The translations under genes and the position numbers were made by a program. The notes below the pieces were generated by a model. The model was not told the origin of the DNA. It did no database searches and was given only the letters and a program-made list of their open reading frames with translations. A DNA stretch of 64,000 nucleotides, taken from positions 2,585,501 to 2,649,500 of the forward strand of contig NC_081810.1 of NCBI RefSeq assembly GCF_030704535.1, written 5' to 3'. Shown here in pieces: positions 21,495-34,334 of the stretch (position 1 is its first letter; every line of letters begins with the position of its first letter). This DNA comes from Vitis vinifera (lineage: Eukaryota; Streptophyta; Magnoliopsida; Vitales; Vitaceae).

Positions 21495-23525
21495 ATGGTG
21501 CAATACAATTTCAAGAAGATTACAGTGGTCCCCAATGGGAAAGAATTCATTGACATCATCCTCTCTCGCACCCAGCGTCAAACACCAACAGTTGTTCACA
21601 AGGGTTATTCCATTTCCCGCCTTCGTCAGTTTTACATGCGTAAAGTAAAATATACTCAACAGAACTTTCATGAGAAGCTTTCTACCATCATTGAGGAGTT
21701 CCCTCGGCTGGATGATATCCACCCGTTCTATGGTGACCTTCTTCATGTCCTATATAACAAAGACCACTACAAGCTTGCTCTTGGCCAAATCAACACTGCA
21801 AGGAACCTTATCAGCAAGATTGCCAAAGATTATGTGAGGTTGTTGAAGTATGGTGATTCGCTCTACCGCTGCAAGTCTCTAAAAGTTGCTGCTCTTGGCC
21901 GCATGTGCACTGTGATAAAGCGGATTGCCCCCAGTTTAGCTTACCTTGAGCAGATCAGACAACACATGGCAAGGCTACCCTCAATTGACCCAAATACCCG
22001 GACAATCTTGATTTGTGGCTACCCAAATGTTGGGAAGAGTTCATTCATTAATAAGATCACTAGGGCTGATGTGGATGTTCAGCCCTATGCATTTACTACG
22101 AAGTCACTCTTTGTAGGTCACACAGACTATAAATACCTAAGATACCAAGTGATAGACACACCGGGGATATTGGACCGGCCATTTGAAGACCGTAACATTA
22201 TTGAGATGTGCAGTATCACAGCTTTGGCACACCTACGAGCTGCTGTCTTGTTTTTCTTGGACATCTCAGGTTCATGTGGGTACAGCATTGCTGCACAGGC
22301 AGCTCTTTTTCACAGCATCAAGTCTTTGTTTATGAACAAACCACTCATCATTGTCTGCAATAAGACTGACTTGCAGCCATTGGAGGGTATATCAGAAGAA
22401 GACGCGAAGTTGGTCATGGAGATGAAAGCTGAAGCTATGAAGACTGTTATAGGTCAAGGAGGTGATCCTTTGAATGACGAGGGGGTGCTGTTGACCATGA
22501 GTACTTTGACTGAGGAGGGGGTGGTTTCAGTGAAAAATGCAGCTTGTGAGAGGTTATTGGATCAGAGGGTGGAACTGAAGATGAAGTCTAAGAAGATGAA
22601 TGACTGTTTGAATCGGTTTCATGTTGCAGTGCCAAAGCCTCGAGACCAAAAGGAGCGGCCACCCTGTATACCTCAGGCAGTTTTGGAAGGTATGGCAAAG
22701 CAGCAAGCAGCTGAAAAGGAAAAGAGGAAGCTTGAAAGGGATTTGGAGGAAGAGAATGGTGGTGCGGGTGTGTACTCTGCTAGTTTGAAGAAGCACTACA
22801 TTTTGAAAAATGATGACTGGAAGGAAGATATAATGCCAGAAATTCTTGATGGCCACAATGTTTATGACTTCATTGATCCTGATGTCTTACAAAGGCTTGA
22901 AGAGTTGGAACAGGAAGAAGGGCTTCGGGCAGAGGAGGAAGATGATGATTTTGAGATGGATGGGAAAGAGTTGACCCTGGAGGAGCAAGAAGCATTGGCT
23001 GAGATCAGGAAAAAGAAAAGCTTGCTCATTCAACAGCATAGGATCAAGAAAAGCACTGCAGAGAGCAGGCCAACTGTGCCTAGAAAATTTGACAAGGAGA
23101 AGAAGTTCACATCAGAGAGAATGGGGAGGCAGTTATCCGCTTTAGGGCTAGATCCCACTTTAGCCATTAACAGATTCCGCAGCAAGTCAAGGGGCCGTAA
23201 GAGAGAGAGATCACTTGGCAGGGGTGGTAATGATGGTGATGATGTTATGGATATGGATGTTGACCAACCTAATAAGAAGTTGCGAGCAAGGTCTAGATCT
23301 CTGTCAAGGTCAAGGTCCATGTCACGGCCACCAGGTGAAGTTGTTGCAGGGGAGGGCTTCAAGGACTCTGCTCAAAAGGTCAAGGCTCTAAAACTTGCTA
23401 AGAAATCTGTCAAGAAGAGGAACAAGGATGCTCGTCGTGGGGAGGCAGATAGAGTTATTCCTACTCTGAAACCAAAGCATTTGTTCTCAGGGAAGCGGTC
23501 CATTGGAAAAACCACTAGACGGTGA
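21495..23525 (+). CDS. NOG1: Nucleolar GTP-binding protein 1 (NOG1)
   Basis: NOG1 is an Obg-related GTPase needed for 60S pre-ribosome maturation in the nucleolus. The uninterrupted frame encodes 676 aa, about the length of other plant NOG1 proteins. The N-terminal ~165 residues are the NOG1-specific helical domain. The G domain has G1 GYPNVGKSS near 175-183, DTPG near 220 and NKTD near 288. The C-terminal part (from ~385) is charged, with a Glu/Asp block near 470-500 and a basic tail with Arg/Ser repeats (RSRSLSRSRSMSR) that suits nucleolar localisation. The start begins with the family sequence MVQYNFKKI and lies 22 bp after a predicted 3' splice site. Site II and telo-box motifs upstream agree with co-regulation with ribosome genes. 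Confidence 0.97.
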   Translation: MVQYNFKKITVVPNGKEFIDIILSRTQRQTPTVVHKGYSISRLRQFYMRKVKYTQQNFHEKLSTIIEEFPRLDDIHPFYGDLLHVLYNKDHYKLALGQINTARNLISKIAKDYVRLLKYGDSLYRCKSLKVAALGRMCTVIKRIAPSLAYLEQIRQHMARLPSIDPNTRTILICGYPNVGKSSFINKITRADVDVQPYAFTTKSLFVGHTDYKYLRYQVIDTPGILDRPFEDRNIIEMCSITALAHLRAAVLFFLDISGSCGYSIAAQAALFHSIKSLFMNKPLIIVCNKTDLQPLEGISEEDAKLVMEMKAEAMKTVIGQGGDPLNDEGVLLTMSTLTEEGVVSVKNAACERLLDQRVELKMKSKKMNDCLNRFHVAVPKPRDQKERPPCIPQAVLEGMAKQQAAEKEKRKLERDLEEENGGAGVYSASLKKHYILKNDDWKEDIMPEILDGHNVYDFIDPDVLQRLEELEQEEGLRAEEEDDDFEMDGKELTLEEQEALAEIRKKKSLLIQQHRIKKSTAESRPTVPRKFDKEKKFTSERMGRQLSALGLDPTLAINRFRSKSRGRKRERSLGRGGNDGDDVMDMDVDQPNKKLRARSRSLSRSRSMSRPPGEVVAGEGFKDSAQKVKALKLAKKSVKKRNKDARRGEADRVIPTLKPKHLFSGKRSIGKTTRR

Positions 23526-26500
23526 TGTAGTAAAGGTGTCACAGGCATGCTGAATGTTTTTATCAGTTTGTCATTTAATTTTTGTTCCTTTTCGAGCCAT
23601 TTCTCTCTTGTGTTCACAGTAGTCTTTGTCGATTTCTGGATGCATTTTCTTTATTTGATTGTTAAACAATGGTCTTAATGTTCTTTCTTCACTTGTTTGG
23701 AATGGAGCAGCAGTTTTTTGGTATCCTCTCTCATTTGCAGAATCGGCCTATTGAACGCAGAATCTCAACTGACACATGTCAATGGGTCCCCGCAGAATGA
23801 ACTCCGGGAATGTAGATTAAAAATAAGGAACGAAGTAGGAAAGGCAATATGTGTTGAACCCCTAAACCTTTTTCTCTCTTTTTTTTTTTCTTTTTTTCCT
23901 TTTCTCTGAAGAAATTATTTTTTTAAATACAGAAAGAAAAATATCTTGGTTTGTGAAATGAAGAATGGATACGAGCTTTATTTATTTATTTTTTCGTTAT
24001 GCATAATAGTTTTTTTTGTAAAATAAAGTTACTAATATATGCATTCGGTTACATCAGGTCAAACCAACAATAACTCCAAGTTACTTCAAGTCAAACCAAC
24101 AATAACTCCAATTTAGGAATTTTTCAACGCTTTGTATCCAGATTTGTAGAGATTGAAGTTATGTTATATGATTTAAGTCTTTGTCTTTAATCCATTATTA
24201 GGAGTTGACATAATTTTTCTAATGTATATGAATTTATGAATAAATTATATATGATGTCATTAATTAATAGATTTCATTATAGATTCAAAAAGAACTCTTT
24301 GAAATGAATGTGTGATGTTGAGTGGATGGGTGCCCCTAGATGATAATCGCAGTAGATGCAATCAAAATTTAGAAAGTTCATATTAAATGCTTAAGTCAAC
24401 CTTTAATGCATGCAACAGAAAGAGTCATGTCATAGGACAAGTCATAAGAACAACCCTCGAGTATTTATTATCATAAAAACAAATGTGCAAATTAAATTAA
24501 GTTGAAACTTAATTTATCCTCTAAGGTCCAAAGATGATATAGACAACCATACGAGACGTAATATGTTGTACTATTAGTGTGATTGTATCATCAGTGTTGG
24601 ATATTCGTTTTGTACATCTTTTTATTTCTTATTTTAAATGTTATAGGAAAACAAACTTTTTTAATATTATATAGTTAAAGATAAAGTAAGTAAATATTTC
24701 AAAATTTTTAATTATTTATAGATAATTTATTTTTCTTATATCCAAGCTTGTGTTTCTTGCTTTCCCCTTTTTTATGGACATTTAGTCCAACCCAATATGT
24801 TCCATGTGGAAGAAATTTAAGAACCTCTAGCACACATCTCTCACTAAAATTTAAGGACTTTGAATAAATAAAGTTAAAACTAAATACACACATAACAACC
24901 AACCATTGGAAGCCAGATGAAAATCTTAGCTCTTGAATACAACTTAAGTGACAATTAAATTCTATACCAAATCATATTTATGTGGTTAGACAATATGAGT
25001 GATACCTTGTAGGTGATTATAAATGATTATATCTACTTCACTAAATAAAATTAAAGAAAAAGGTAAGATTTTATAGATTTAGAGAAGGGCTTCACAAGCA
25101 GGAGAGAGCTCATTGATGTAAAGATCTCATGGATTTTTCTAATGGTTCCCACCACATGATGAAAGACATAGTGAAGGATTCTGGAATTTGGAATCAGTGT
25201 GAAACAACCCTGGAAAGTGAAATCAAATCAAATAATATTTCTCAAATATAAATACATAAAATGATAAAATAGATGAAAGTATTTTACATATAATGATAAC
25301 AAGAAGGTCCAAAGCGATGCCATGGGCACAATGACGATGATGAATACATCCCAACTATGATAAAAAAACAAAAGCCTTTTTTTCTCCCTTTTTATTCCTT
25401 CCTTTTATAACAAGTTTTTTTTTTTTTTTTAATTTAAAAATTGTGACTCTTAAGAATAAATAAGTGAGATAAAAAAAAGTGTATTTTTTGAGGAATTATC
25501 ACATTGGTGTCCTTCTTGATTATTTTCACCAACCGATCCTATTCAATAATTTTTGTTAAATGATTATTATGATCTAAAAAAAAAATTTACAAAACCCATT
25601 AAAAAAAGAAAAAAAATCCAATACCCAATGTTTTTAGTAAAAACAAAATGCAAAGGAGAAATAATTAGTTGGTTAAAATGAATGAAATAATCTTCTTATT
25701 TATGAGTTTAATCTTTTCCATTATTTTTTTAATATAAATATCCATAATTATTTCAAATATTTACATGAATGAGTTATTTTTAATTTTTTTACCAAAAAAA
25801 GAAAAAGAATGATTTATTTTTACCAAAAAAAGAAAAAGAGAATATTTTTATCAAAATGTGGTAAAAAAATGATGGAAGGTGTTAAATTTTCAAAATTGGG
25901 TTTTTAAGGTCCTTTTTAATCAAATGATCCAAGGAAAAACATAGATAAAAGAGAAATATTTTTGGATTGTTAAAATCAGGTTTCCATTGGCATCGTTTTC
26001 AACTACAATAAAAAATAGAAAAAATTGGAAAAAAAGAGAGAAAAATATGCCATGTTTAATGTTTTTAATTATTTTTATCTTATATTCTAAATATAAATAT
26101 TTTTAAAACTTTTAAATTTAAGTTTCCAAAATAAAATTTTATTCTAAAAAAATAATGACAACTGTTTCAAAACTTCCCGAATCATTTGTCAAATGGGTGA
26201 CCAATTAAAAGGGATAAATTAAAAAGAACAAAAAAAATATGAAATTATAAATCTAAATTTATATTTTTTTTACCCATAAAATAGCCATTTTGGATAAGAA
26301 TATTGTTATTATTTTCTTACAAAAATACATTTTTTTAAAAAATATTGAAAGATATTTAAGTATTATTATTCCAAATTAAAAAAATGATTTAGACTAATTA
26401 TACAAATTTGAGATTTTTTTTATCCTTTTAATTAATTAATCCTTTTGCAATCAGCTTTCCATCGGCATCATTTTCAATTAAAGAAAAAAAAAAGGAAAAT

Positions 26501-26540
26501 CAAGAAATATCAGCTTTCCATTCACATCATTCGTATATAT
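23526..26540. other. NOG1-HYD1 spacer
   Basis: About 3 kb of AT-rich DNA. A 20-bp word TCAAACCAACAATAACTCCA occurs at 24059-24078 and again at 24091-24110, a 32-bp tandem step. Blocks ACCAAAAAAAGAAAAAG repeat near 25790 and 25823. The phrase (C)AGsTTTCCAT followed by (G)CATC occurs near 25976, 26451 and 26509. No gene was recognised. A short (AT)n at 26535-26560 precedes the presumed HYD1 leader. Confidence 0.4.
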
Positions 26541-27338
26541 ATATTAATATATATATATATGGAAAGTCTCGTCGTCTCCCTCTGCTGTCGCATTTGAAGC
26601 TCTGAGTTGGAGTCCCTTTGGAATACACAGAGGTAGACTCTCTCTCCATCTTTCTTCATTATCATTATTTCTGTTGTTTTCTTTCTCCATTTCTCCAGAT
26701 CTGACGATATCGATCATTGGCTTCATCTGATTCTTTTAATCGGAACTGTTTGGACTGTAGATTTGGAACTGAAATCTCTCTCTTTTTAAAATTTGATTTG
26801 TTTTTCTAATTGTTGTTGATTGCTGTTAGTGAAGTGGAGGGATTTTGTGGTAGATTTTTTGTCTTTTCTTGTTTTTTGAGTTCGGCTGCTCTTCAGTTTT
26901 CTGTTTTTGCGGGGCATTTTGAGCTCCATTTTGTTAACAAGCTGTTGCCATTGTGTTCTTGTTGGAGTCTATGTTCTGATTTTAGTGCTCTCCTTATGTT
27001 TCGTGGAGCAAGGAGTACGAAAACTGAAGTGCTCTTTTGTATAAAGAAGGGATGTTTGGTTGCTGAGAAAAGTTTAGATTTTCTGTTTGGTTGCCGAGAA
27101 AGTTGAGATTTCTGAATGTTTAGGTTTTCTTGGTGAGAAGTGTTGAGTTTTGTTTGGTTGCAGGATAAGTGAGCGATGGAACATAAAAGAGGTCTGTAGT
27201 CTATATCGAGTTTCATGTTTTATATTGTTTTCTTTGTTAAGAACTAGTAGATTTTCTGGTGTTTTACATTGGTGATTAGGGGGGTTGAAAAATAACAGTC
27301 ATTAAAAAAGCAATTTTCAAAAACAGTTATATCATGTA

Positions 27339-27592
27339 TTAGGTCTGTTTGGGAATTGGAAATGTCCTCAATCTATTTTCTATGGTTCCAAATGTTTTTG
27401 CAAAATAACGTATGGTGCTTTATTTTCAATTATTTTTTAAAAATAGCCTCAAGGAAATAAGTGAAAACAATTAAAATATGTTATTAGAAAACATTCTGTT
27501 TTTCGGGACAAGTTCTCAAAAAACTGTTTAATGTGAAAAAATGACCAAACGTGTTTTCAAGTCTTGAAAACAGTTCCTAAACATGCTCTTAA
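27339..27592. mobile_element. MITE-like element upstream of HYD1
   Basis: The left end AGGTCTGTTTGGGAATTG and the reverse complement of the right end (AGAGCATGTTTAGGAACTG) form an imperfect inverted repeat of about 18 bp. The interior is AT-rich with AAACAGTT words and no coding sequence. No clear target duplication. Confidence 0.4.
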
Positions 27593-28151
27593 GTTTTCTG
27601 TTGTGTTGAAAAAAAAAAAAAGCCAGGATTTTTGTTTTGTTGCACAGAAAAGGAGGCTAGAATGCATTTTTCTTTTTCTTTTTTAAAGAAAAAATGAATA
27701 AGGAAAACATGAGTTTCATCTTTGTGTTGTCTTGATTGTTGAGAAAGTGTGGATTTTCATTTTTTTTCTGCAAATGTTCTCTATTATTTTCATTGGTGAG
27801 GAAATGGTAATCTTTCTTGTTTATTTTGAAAACGAGTAAGGGGAAAATGAAGGTTTTTCATTCATACTTTGTTTTGTTTTGTCTGGTAGGTAAGAAATTG
27901 AGAATTTTCCGTTTCTTTTTCTGTTTGGTTCCTGCCTTTACCACGTACAGGACTGTATTCCAGAAAGTATTCCCAGTACTGGTTTGATTCCTATTATGCC
28001 CTTCTAATGATTAGTTTGATTGTGTGTGTCTTTTTTAGGTGAAACTTTGTGATTCTGCTCTCAATTTGATCGTATTAATTCTAAAAGGAATAAAGGGTAT
28101 TTTAACTAGCATCCAAAACTGTCAAGTGCAAAATTCAGGTTGGCAGTTTTC

Positions 28152-28481
28152 AGAGCATCTCCAGTGCCATGCCAATATAGGGTGCTATTGCCAAACAATC
28201 ACATCACTTTAAAGTATTGGCACTTCAGTGGGAGCTGCCATTATTTGGCATTGTCATTTGAAATTCTATATTTGACGTTCCTTTTAGTGATGCCAATTGC
28301 AATGCCACCTTTTAGCGTTTGGTTGAAGAATAATGGTTGGTTAAAAAATTAGCATTTTTCATTGGAACCTTGTGCTAAGATTTGACACTGTTATTTTATC
28401 ATTTGAATTGGTGAGCAATTATCAATGCCAAAAAATGAGTCAGACAATGTTATTTTAGCATATTTCATTATAGATGCTCTC
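28152..28481. mobile_element. Harbinger-like MITE candidate
   Basis: The left end AGAGCATCTCCAGTGCCATG and the right end read in reverse (AGAGCATCTATAATGAAAT) form inverted repeats. GAGCATCTCCA-type ends are typical of PIF/Harbinger MITEs. The interior has recurring TGCCAA words in both orientations. A 3-bp target duplication is not clear. Confidence 0.45.
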
Positions 28482-29114
28482 TTGAGCCTCACAGTATTAG
28501 TACCCAGATTTTGATTAGCACCACATATACAGGTTTGGATTTTATGCAGCCCCTATTCACTAGTATTCTTAATCTTGTCTTTTTAGTATGGTAAAGATAT
28601 GGATACCTATTAATTAACCTTGCCTAGTATTTGCATGTACAAAAAACTAGCTTGATGTCATCAGTTTAGTTATATGATTGTTGTTGATTTATTTATTTTT
28701 TCTGATAGGTATGATTGTCATTGATTTATGGTCATCTCTTTGCACAGATAAGCGGATTTTGATATTGTTTCATAGAAAACAAGTGTGAACCATTTGATCA
28801 AACTGATATTTTGCATTTTGAATATTAAATTTTGATACCTAAGTTGATGGATTCAGTTCTTTCTTCATGCTAACATAAAGGACAAGGAGACTAGTAAGAA
28901 AATGAACAGCCTGAACCCCCTTTTTTTCATTGTTGAACCATGTGAGTGGGGTCTCTTAGGGGGTAATCCATACTGCCAACCATGTTTTTTGAATGCTTAA
29001 GGTTTGATATGGCAGGGATTGACACACTGGTGAGGATCTCCATCCAGCCCTGCAATATCAAAACATATTCTAACAACCAAACAGATCCTTCTTTTGACTT
29101 TTTGTAGAAGGAGA

Positions 29115-31338
29115 ATGGAGGGAGCGCCTCAAAGCCACCCATATGTGCCAAAAGATCTAAAACTGCCAGGTTATGTGCCAGTTGTCCTCTCACAGTCCAC
29201 CATTGTCGGAGTTTATGGCCTCTCTTCTCTGCTTGTTGTATCTGTAATATGGATCATCTCTGGTATGCTTTCATTTCATCTCATTTCTTTTTTCTATTCT
29301 TGAACATCTGAATGCCAAGATTGACTTTAGTTGGTCGCTTTTGAGCAATTAGCAAACAGGAAGGATTATATTTATGTCCTGGTAGTGCAAAACCATTTCA
29401 AGAGTTGCATCCTCAAAGCAAAAGTCACTAAATTTTGTTAGTTTTTGAGGGAAATAATTGCTGAATCTGACTTCAGTAACTTATGTAAACAAGAATATAA
29501 AAAGAACTGGAATGGAAAGTAGAGAAATGGCTCTTGATGTCGGGCTCAGGTAGCAAGGAGTTGGGGTGGGGATAGGGGAGGTTAGGTTCAATTTTTAGTA
29601 GGGAAAAATGGACGAAAAATACCAATCAGAGAGAGAGAGAGAGAAATGTGATGAAATAAAAAGATACCACATTCACTAACAGGTAAATAATGTCATGCTT
29701 ACAACTAAGAAACAAATTTGCTCTAATCACTAGTGCTTCCCATATGCAGTAGAAGTACATAAAGAAGCTGCAATTGAATAGGAGAAAGACAGGACAAGGA
29801 GGACAGTTGTGACAAACACCCATGTTTGGATTTTGGAAAAAAATTAAGCAAATGACTTAAAAGTTGAATCCTTGCTCAAGGATATTTTCAATAGTTTTCT
29901 TTCTGACAGTCAAATGGAGCCTTTGAAGAAATAGAAGTTTGGAGGCAGTCAGATTTGATAGTAGAGATCCTTTTTTTTTTAATAGGTAAAATATCTTGCC
30001 TCCATTGGGACTTGAAATTGGAACCTCCCACAAACCCTCCCCATCCTTTACTTGGTCCAGGCCTCAAGGGCATTTGATAGTGCAGATCATAGATGCAACT
30101 TTATAGTATGATTTACTTGGATAAAGGACACAAAATCCTTTAGTAAACTCAAAATTGTAAGAGAAACAAATCTAGAATTTCTTTCTGTCATGCCTCAAGC
30201 TATCTAGGTACCTCAATCAGAATTTGACTTTACTTGCCTTCTTACTGTTATCTCTGACACGGTTACCATACATTAGGAGCTTGCATCAAAAGTTTAATTG
30301 CCTTTTGATATAACTTGGTGCCTAAGAATGCTATGTTCTATTTTTTTGGAAATAAAAACTAATTCAGTCTAAAAGCAGAAAAGAATGATAAGGAAATGGG
30401 AACCATGTTATCGTTGCTTCAAATGGCCTAGTATCTTGGTATACCATTGTTGTTGTTGTTGCCATTTGTTGTTGTTATTGCTTTATTATAATCATTAAAA
30501 CTTTACCTCCTTACATATAGAGATGGTTCTGGAGTATCCATTTACATTTAGTCATCTTCTTTTCCTGATGGCAGGGCGGTTTCCGAAAACATCTAAGATT
30601 GATAGATTGCTCATGTGCTGGTGGGCATTCACGGGTCTAACACATGCAATCCTTGAGGGCTATTTTGTGTTCTCTCCAGAATTCTACAAGGATAAAACTG
30701 CTTGTTACCTGGCTGAAGTGTGTAAGTTCTCTTTTTACTTCTCTTTTATATGACCTCTATTAAGTAGTTAGGTTGGGTTTAGAGCACTCAGGTCCTTGGT
30801 GGATGATGCCTGTAAATAAAAATTGGCAGGGAAAGAATACAGCAAAGGTGATTCAAGATATGCAGCCAGAGATGCTGGCGTCATTGCTGTTGAAGGGATT
30901 ACTGCAGTTTTAGAAGGTCCAGCTAGCCTTCTAGCACTGTAAGTTCTGATTTTAGAGAATTGTTAAGTTCTTCAAGCTGCAAGAGTCAACTTTATTTCAC
31001 AGGCCAAGATTTGTTTATATGTTTTGACTGCCATCTCTTCTCTTACCAATCCTCATAATTTGATGCCTGGCAGGTATACTATTGCCACAAAAAGGTCATA
31101 CAGCTACATACTTCAGTTGACCATTTCTCTGGGGCAGCTCTATGGCACTGCTGTATATTTTATAACATCTTACTTGGATGGTGACAATTTCGCTGCAAGC
31201 GCATATTACTACTATGCATACTACGTTTTTGCAAATGCTTTTTGGGTTGTAATACCCTCACTCATTGTTATCCGTTGTTGGAAGAAAATATGTGCAGCAT
31301 TCCAGGTCCAAGGTCAGCAAAAGACCAAAGTTCGGTAA
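29115..31338 (+). CDS. HYD1: Sterol 8,7-isomerase (EBP family, HYDRA1)
   Basis: This ER enzyme moves the sterol C8(9) double bond to C7(8) in plant sterol synthesis. Four exons: 29115-29262, 30575-30721, 30830-30938 and 31074-31338, total 669 bp, 222 aa plus stop, matching the usual plant length (about 223). The EXPERA domain spans most of the protein with about four membrane segments. The conserved pair in [14 protein letters not shown] is H73 and E77, equivalent to catalytic residues of mammalian EBP. The motif [14 protein letters not shown] crosses the exon 2-3 junction, which supports that splice. The tail is basic (KKIC...TKVR), as in ER membrane proteins. An in-frame Met seven codons earlier exists, but MEG...HPYVP matches the family start. 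A SINE lies in the first intron. Confidence 0.96.
29970..30071 (-). mobile_element. Short SINE-like insertion in HYD1 intron 1
   Basis: On the minus strand the insert carries a B-box-like TTTCAAGTCCC and ends TTTTACCTATTAAAAAAAAA. It is flanked by 17-bp direct repeats matching at 15 of 17 bases: ATTTGATAGTAGAGATC at 29953-29969 and ATTTGATAGTGCAGATC at 30072-30088. The ~100-bp size suggests 5' truncation of a tRNA-derived SINE. Orientation is opposite to HYD1. Confidence 0.75.
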
Positions 31339-34330
31339 GGTAAAAAACCAGAATCTCACATTTCCAGATTTGGACTACAATTTAGCAGTTTGTTGTGTAT
31401 TGATTTAAGATTTTGGTCAATTTATGCCCCAGGAGTGGGTGATTCATAACATTTAACTTTAGTAGCATAACAATTTGAAACATGATGATCTTATTTGCGC
31501 CCTTTTTATTTTTAATTTATTCTTCTGAAGCAAGCTTTTGAGGCTATGGTTGATAACTATGTTGGTTGAGTTTTGATTAAGTGGGATTTTTCACTTGCTT
31601 TTGGAGCAATAAAGAGGTTCTTCCTGCAACTACTGTTCTATTTTGATATAAGTTCTGATACTGAATATGCCTATGGTCTCAGAGAACATGTAGGAAGTGT
31701 GTTAATTGCTCCTCAACACTACTGATGAATGTGGCGGTGGTCTTTAAAACTAAGCATGGGCTGAATTAAGATTTTAATAAATTAATTGGAGTAAAATAAA
31801 TTAATTGGTTTTTTTTATATGGATTAGTGAAGTACATAGGCCTCAGTGGCATGATGGCCCTGATTTAAGGCATGTGAAGCTTATGTACATTAGCATGAAA
31901 ATAAACAAATGAAGCTAATGCAAGTTTAGCGTATTAGATATGGTTGCGTGTGATTTCAGTTTGAGCAGAATTATTCTTACGTTCGGTTGGATTGATTCAC
32001 ATGCCTCGATAGTTCAGGAGTTAGCTGGGTTGATTTGGACTTCTGGGTTAATGTAAAAATTGATTGAAAAAATGATTGTTTTTGTGGGTACCAGTGATTT
32101 AAAACAGATGAAATGTTTCCTAAATGCAAAACCAATTTTTGAGCTGAAAAGTGATGGTGCTTTCCGGGACAATTACTTTCAAATGACTGAAAGGTGGATT
32201 TTTTTTTTTTGGTTTCCGGGAAAAGTGATGCTGAAGAGTACTTTGCAATCCAAAACTCAATGATCAGGTCTAACTGGGAGAATTTCCTTTTCAAATAGCC
32301 CCTGAAAAATTCAGAGGGTGGTAAGGAGATGGATCACAATTGCTTCCTCATAGGTGTGCCTCATAGATCCATTACGAATAAAAACTTAAAGAACTGGAAA
32401 AATAAGGGACTGCAAATACTCAGGTCTGGCTCAGATCTGTTGAGCTGAGACACAAAATCCAGACTTAATGGTAAAACTTCTGAAACAATTGTGACCCTCT
32501 TGGAACTGAAAGATGAATACTGGGAGTATTCTTAGCCAAACTGCCAGAGAATAAGGCTTGAAGCAGGTAGTCCTTCCAAGATTTGGTGTCCAAACCAATA
32601 AAGTCTAGCTCCATTTCCCTCAAATTTTCTCAGCAACAAGATTAGGAGAATTAGGGATTCATTTGTTCTCAGAAACACTGTTCATCTTTTAATCCCCTAT
32701 CTGTGGAATTTACCTCTTTATCCAGAATCATTAACCATACAAAATACTATGCTGTGTTCCAGATAAATTGAAAGAGGGAACTCCTTCAGCTGAATTCTAG
32801 AAATGGAAGTGTATGATATTTATTTCTTTCAATTGATTGATATTCACATTTGAAGTGATGATGCCACACATAAATGCATAATTTGATTTTTACGCATTGA
32901 ATCTACTTGTCATTCCATTAAATATCAAGTTGATCCCACAGTTCTTGGTGGGGTGGTTCTTGAAACAGGGCAGTGTGTGTTTTGCATGTGAATAGAACAT
33001 TGAGCATGACAGATGGATAGGTGCCTTTAGGAGTTCATCAGCACTGAGGGCCCCTAAATGTAGAAGCTAACCATGGTCTATTGGTCCCCCCTCTATGTGT
33101 GAGTCATAGCCGTGCATGGGACCTACCTTACCTGAAATTCAAGGTGAGTATGGGAAAGTTTTTCTGGTGATATTTTTTCCATAATGATCTATGATGTTGT
33201 GAAGAGATAATAGTTTCTCATAAGTAGCCAATTCTTTTCATGCCGGAAGGGGAATCTTTGTGGCCTCAAAACATTAGCTAAAAGGGGACAAATGCAGCTT
33301 TCACTTCCATTTTGGCAAGCCCTACTAACATCCTTTTTGATGGCTTTTTCTCTGGTGTTTTTATTGGAATGATGCATATTGGAATCTCTCTCATTTGGCC
33401 CCTGCATTTTGAAGATAGGGCATTTCCTTTTTCTTTCTTTGTGATGGATGCACATTCTATGACTAGGTTTCTCTTAAGTTGAATAGAAGGCCAGTCCCCA
33501 GTAGGGTCAATATCATCACTCCAATGGCATGTTTGCTTATTGGTAGGGTAACCAACATGAACAGAATGAGACTTTGGCAAGACAACAGTAAAGAGAAAGC
33601 ATAGAAAAGTTGAAACCTTTGGAGTAGCTCCATTGTTTCCTTGCGCCCTTTTTCCCTTTCCTCATTTTTTTTATATTATTGTCTGTCTTGTATCTTTTTC
33701 TTGCATATCGACACCTTTGGAAGTGGCTTCATTTAGGATCTATCTATCTCTCTACAATGATCTTGTTCTACCATCAAGCATCTTCACTTTCTTTTACGTA
33801 CTTCTCATGAATCATATTGCACTTCCTACTTCTTTCTGGTCATTGGTTGCAGTCATTATATTTTGCATATAAACAGGTGTTGTATTACTTGATGAAATGT
33901 ATAGATGGCTGAATACATCATAGCTTTTCTCTTTGTACCTGGGACTATATCCATATTGATTGCCCTTCTAGTTTTGCCTTGAAACCTTTTAGACTCCTCA
34001 ACCTTTTTCCTTGTGTGTGATGGAGAAGTTAACTGGAAAAAAGATTGTATATGCCATGAGCAGGATGTACAGGGTCCACTTTTGACAGCCATTAACGCCT
34101 GTTTGGTTGATGGAAAACCAACATCATTAAAGGGTTTGATCCATTTTTATGTGGGGTTTGAAGGGTTTGCAATGGTTTAAGAGATTGTAATTTGGGAGAA
34201 GGGAGAGAAAAATGGGATGCTGATTCTCTAGTAGGTCTTGATTTGTTAAGGGAAAAATAAAAAGAGAATAAAAAATGAGTATAAACTTGCTAAGTTTTCT
34301 CTCATACACTCCTCCTAATTTGTCTTTGGA
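31339..34330. other. HYD1 downstream spacer
   Basis: HYD1 3'UTR followed by about 3 kb without a recognised gene. Base composition is more balanced than other spacers (for example 32300-33140 and 33200-33600), but no frame shows a known domain. A GGTGAGT donor-like sequence at 33143 has no matching exon that I can support. Confidence 0.4.
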
Positions 34331-34334
34331 GAAT

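Larger units (their letters stand above)
26561..29114 (+). other. Possible HYD1 leader and 5'UTR intron region
   Basis: After an AT-rich TATA-like stretch (26535-26560) there is a CT-rich, less AT-rich segment (26561-26700) resembling a plant 5' leader. Several GTxxG-type donors occur, for example after CACAGAG at 26632. An acceptor TTTTTGTAG ends at 29107, eight bases before the HYD1 ATG. A long 5'UTR intron is plausible but unproven. The segment contains two MITE-like elements (27339-27592 and 28152-28481). Confidence 0.35.

Noticed and set aside
29094-29114. Earlier Met for HYD1
   Set aside because: The extra seven residues overlap the predicted 3' splice site and do not match the family N-terminus.
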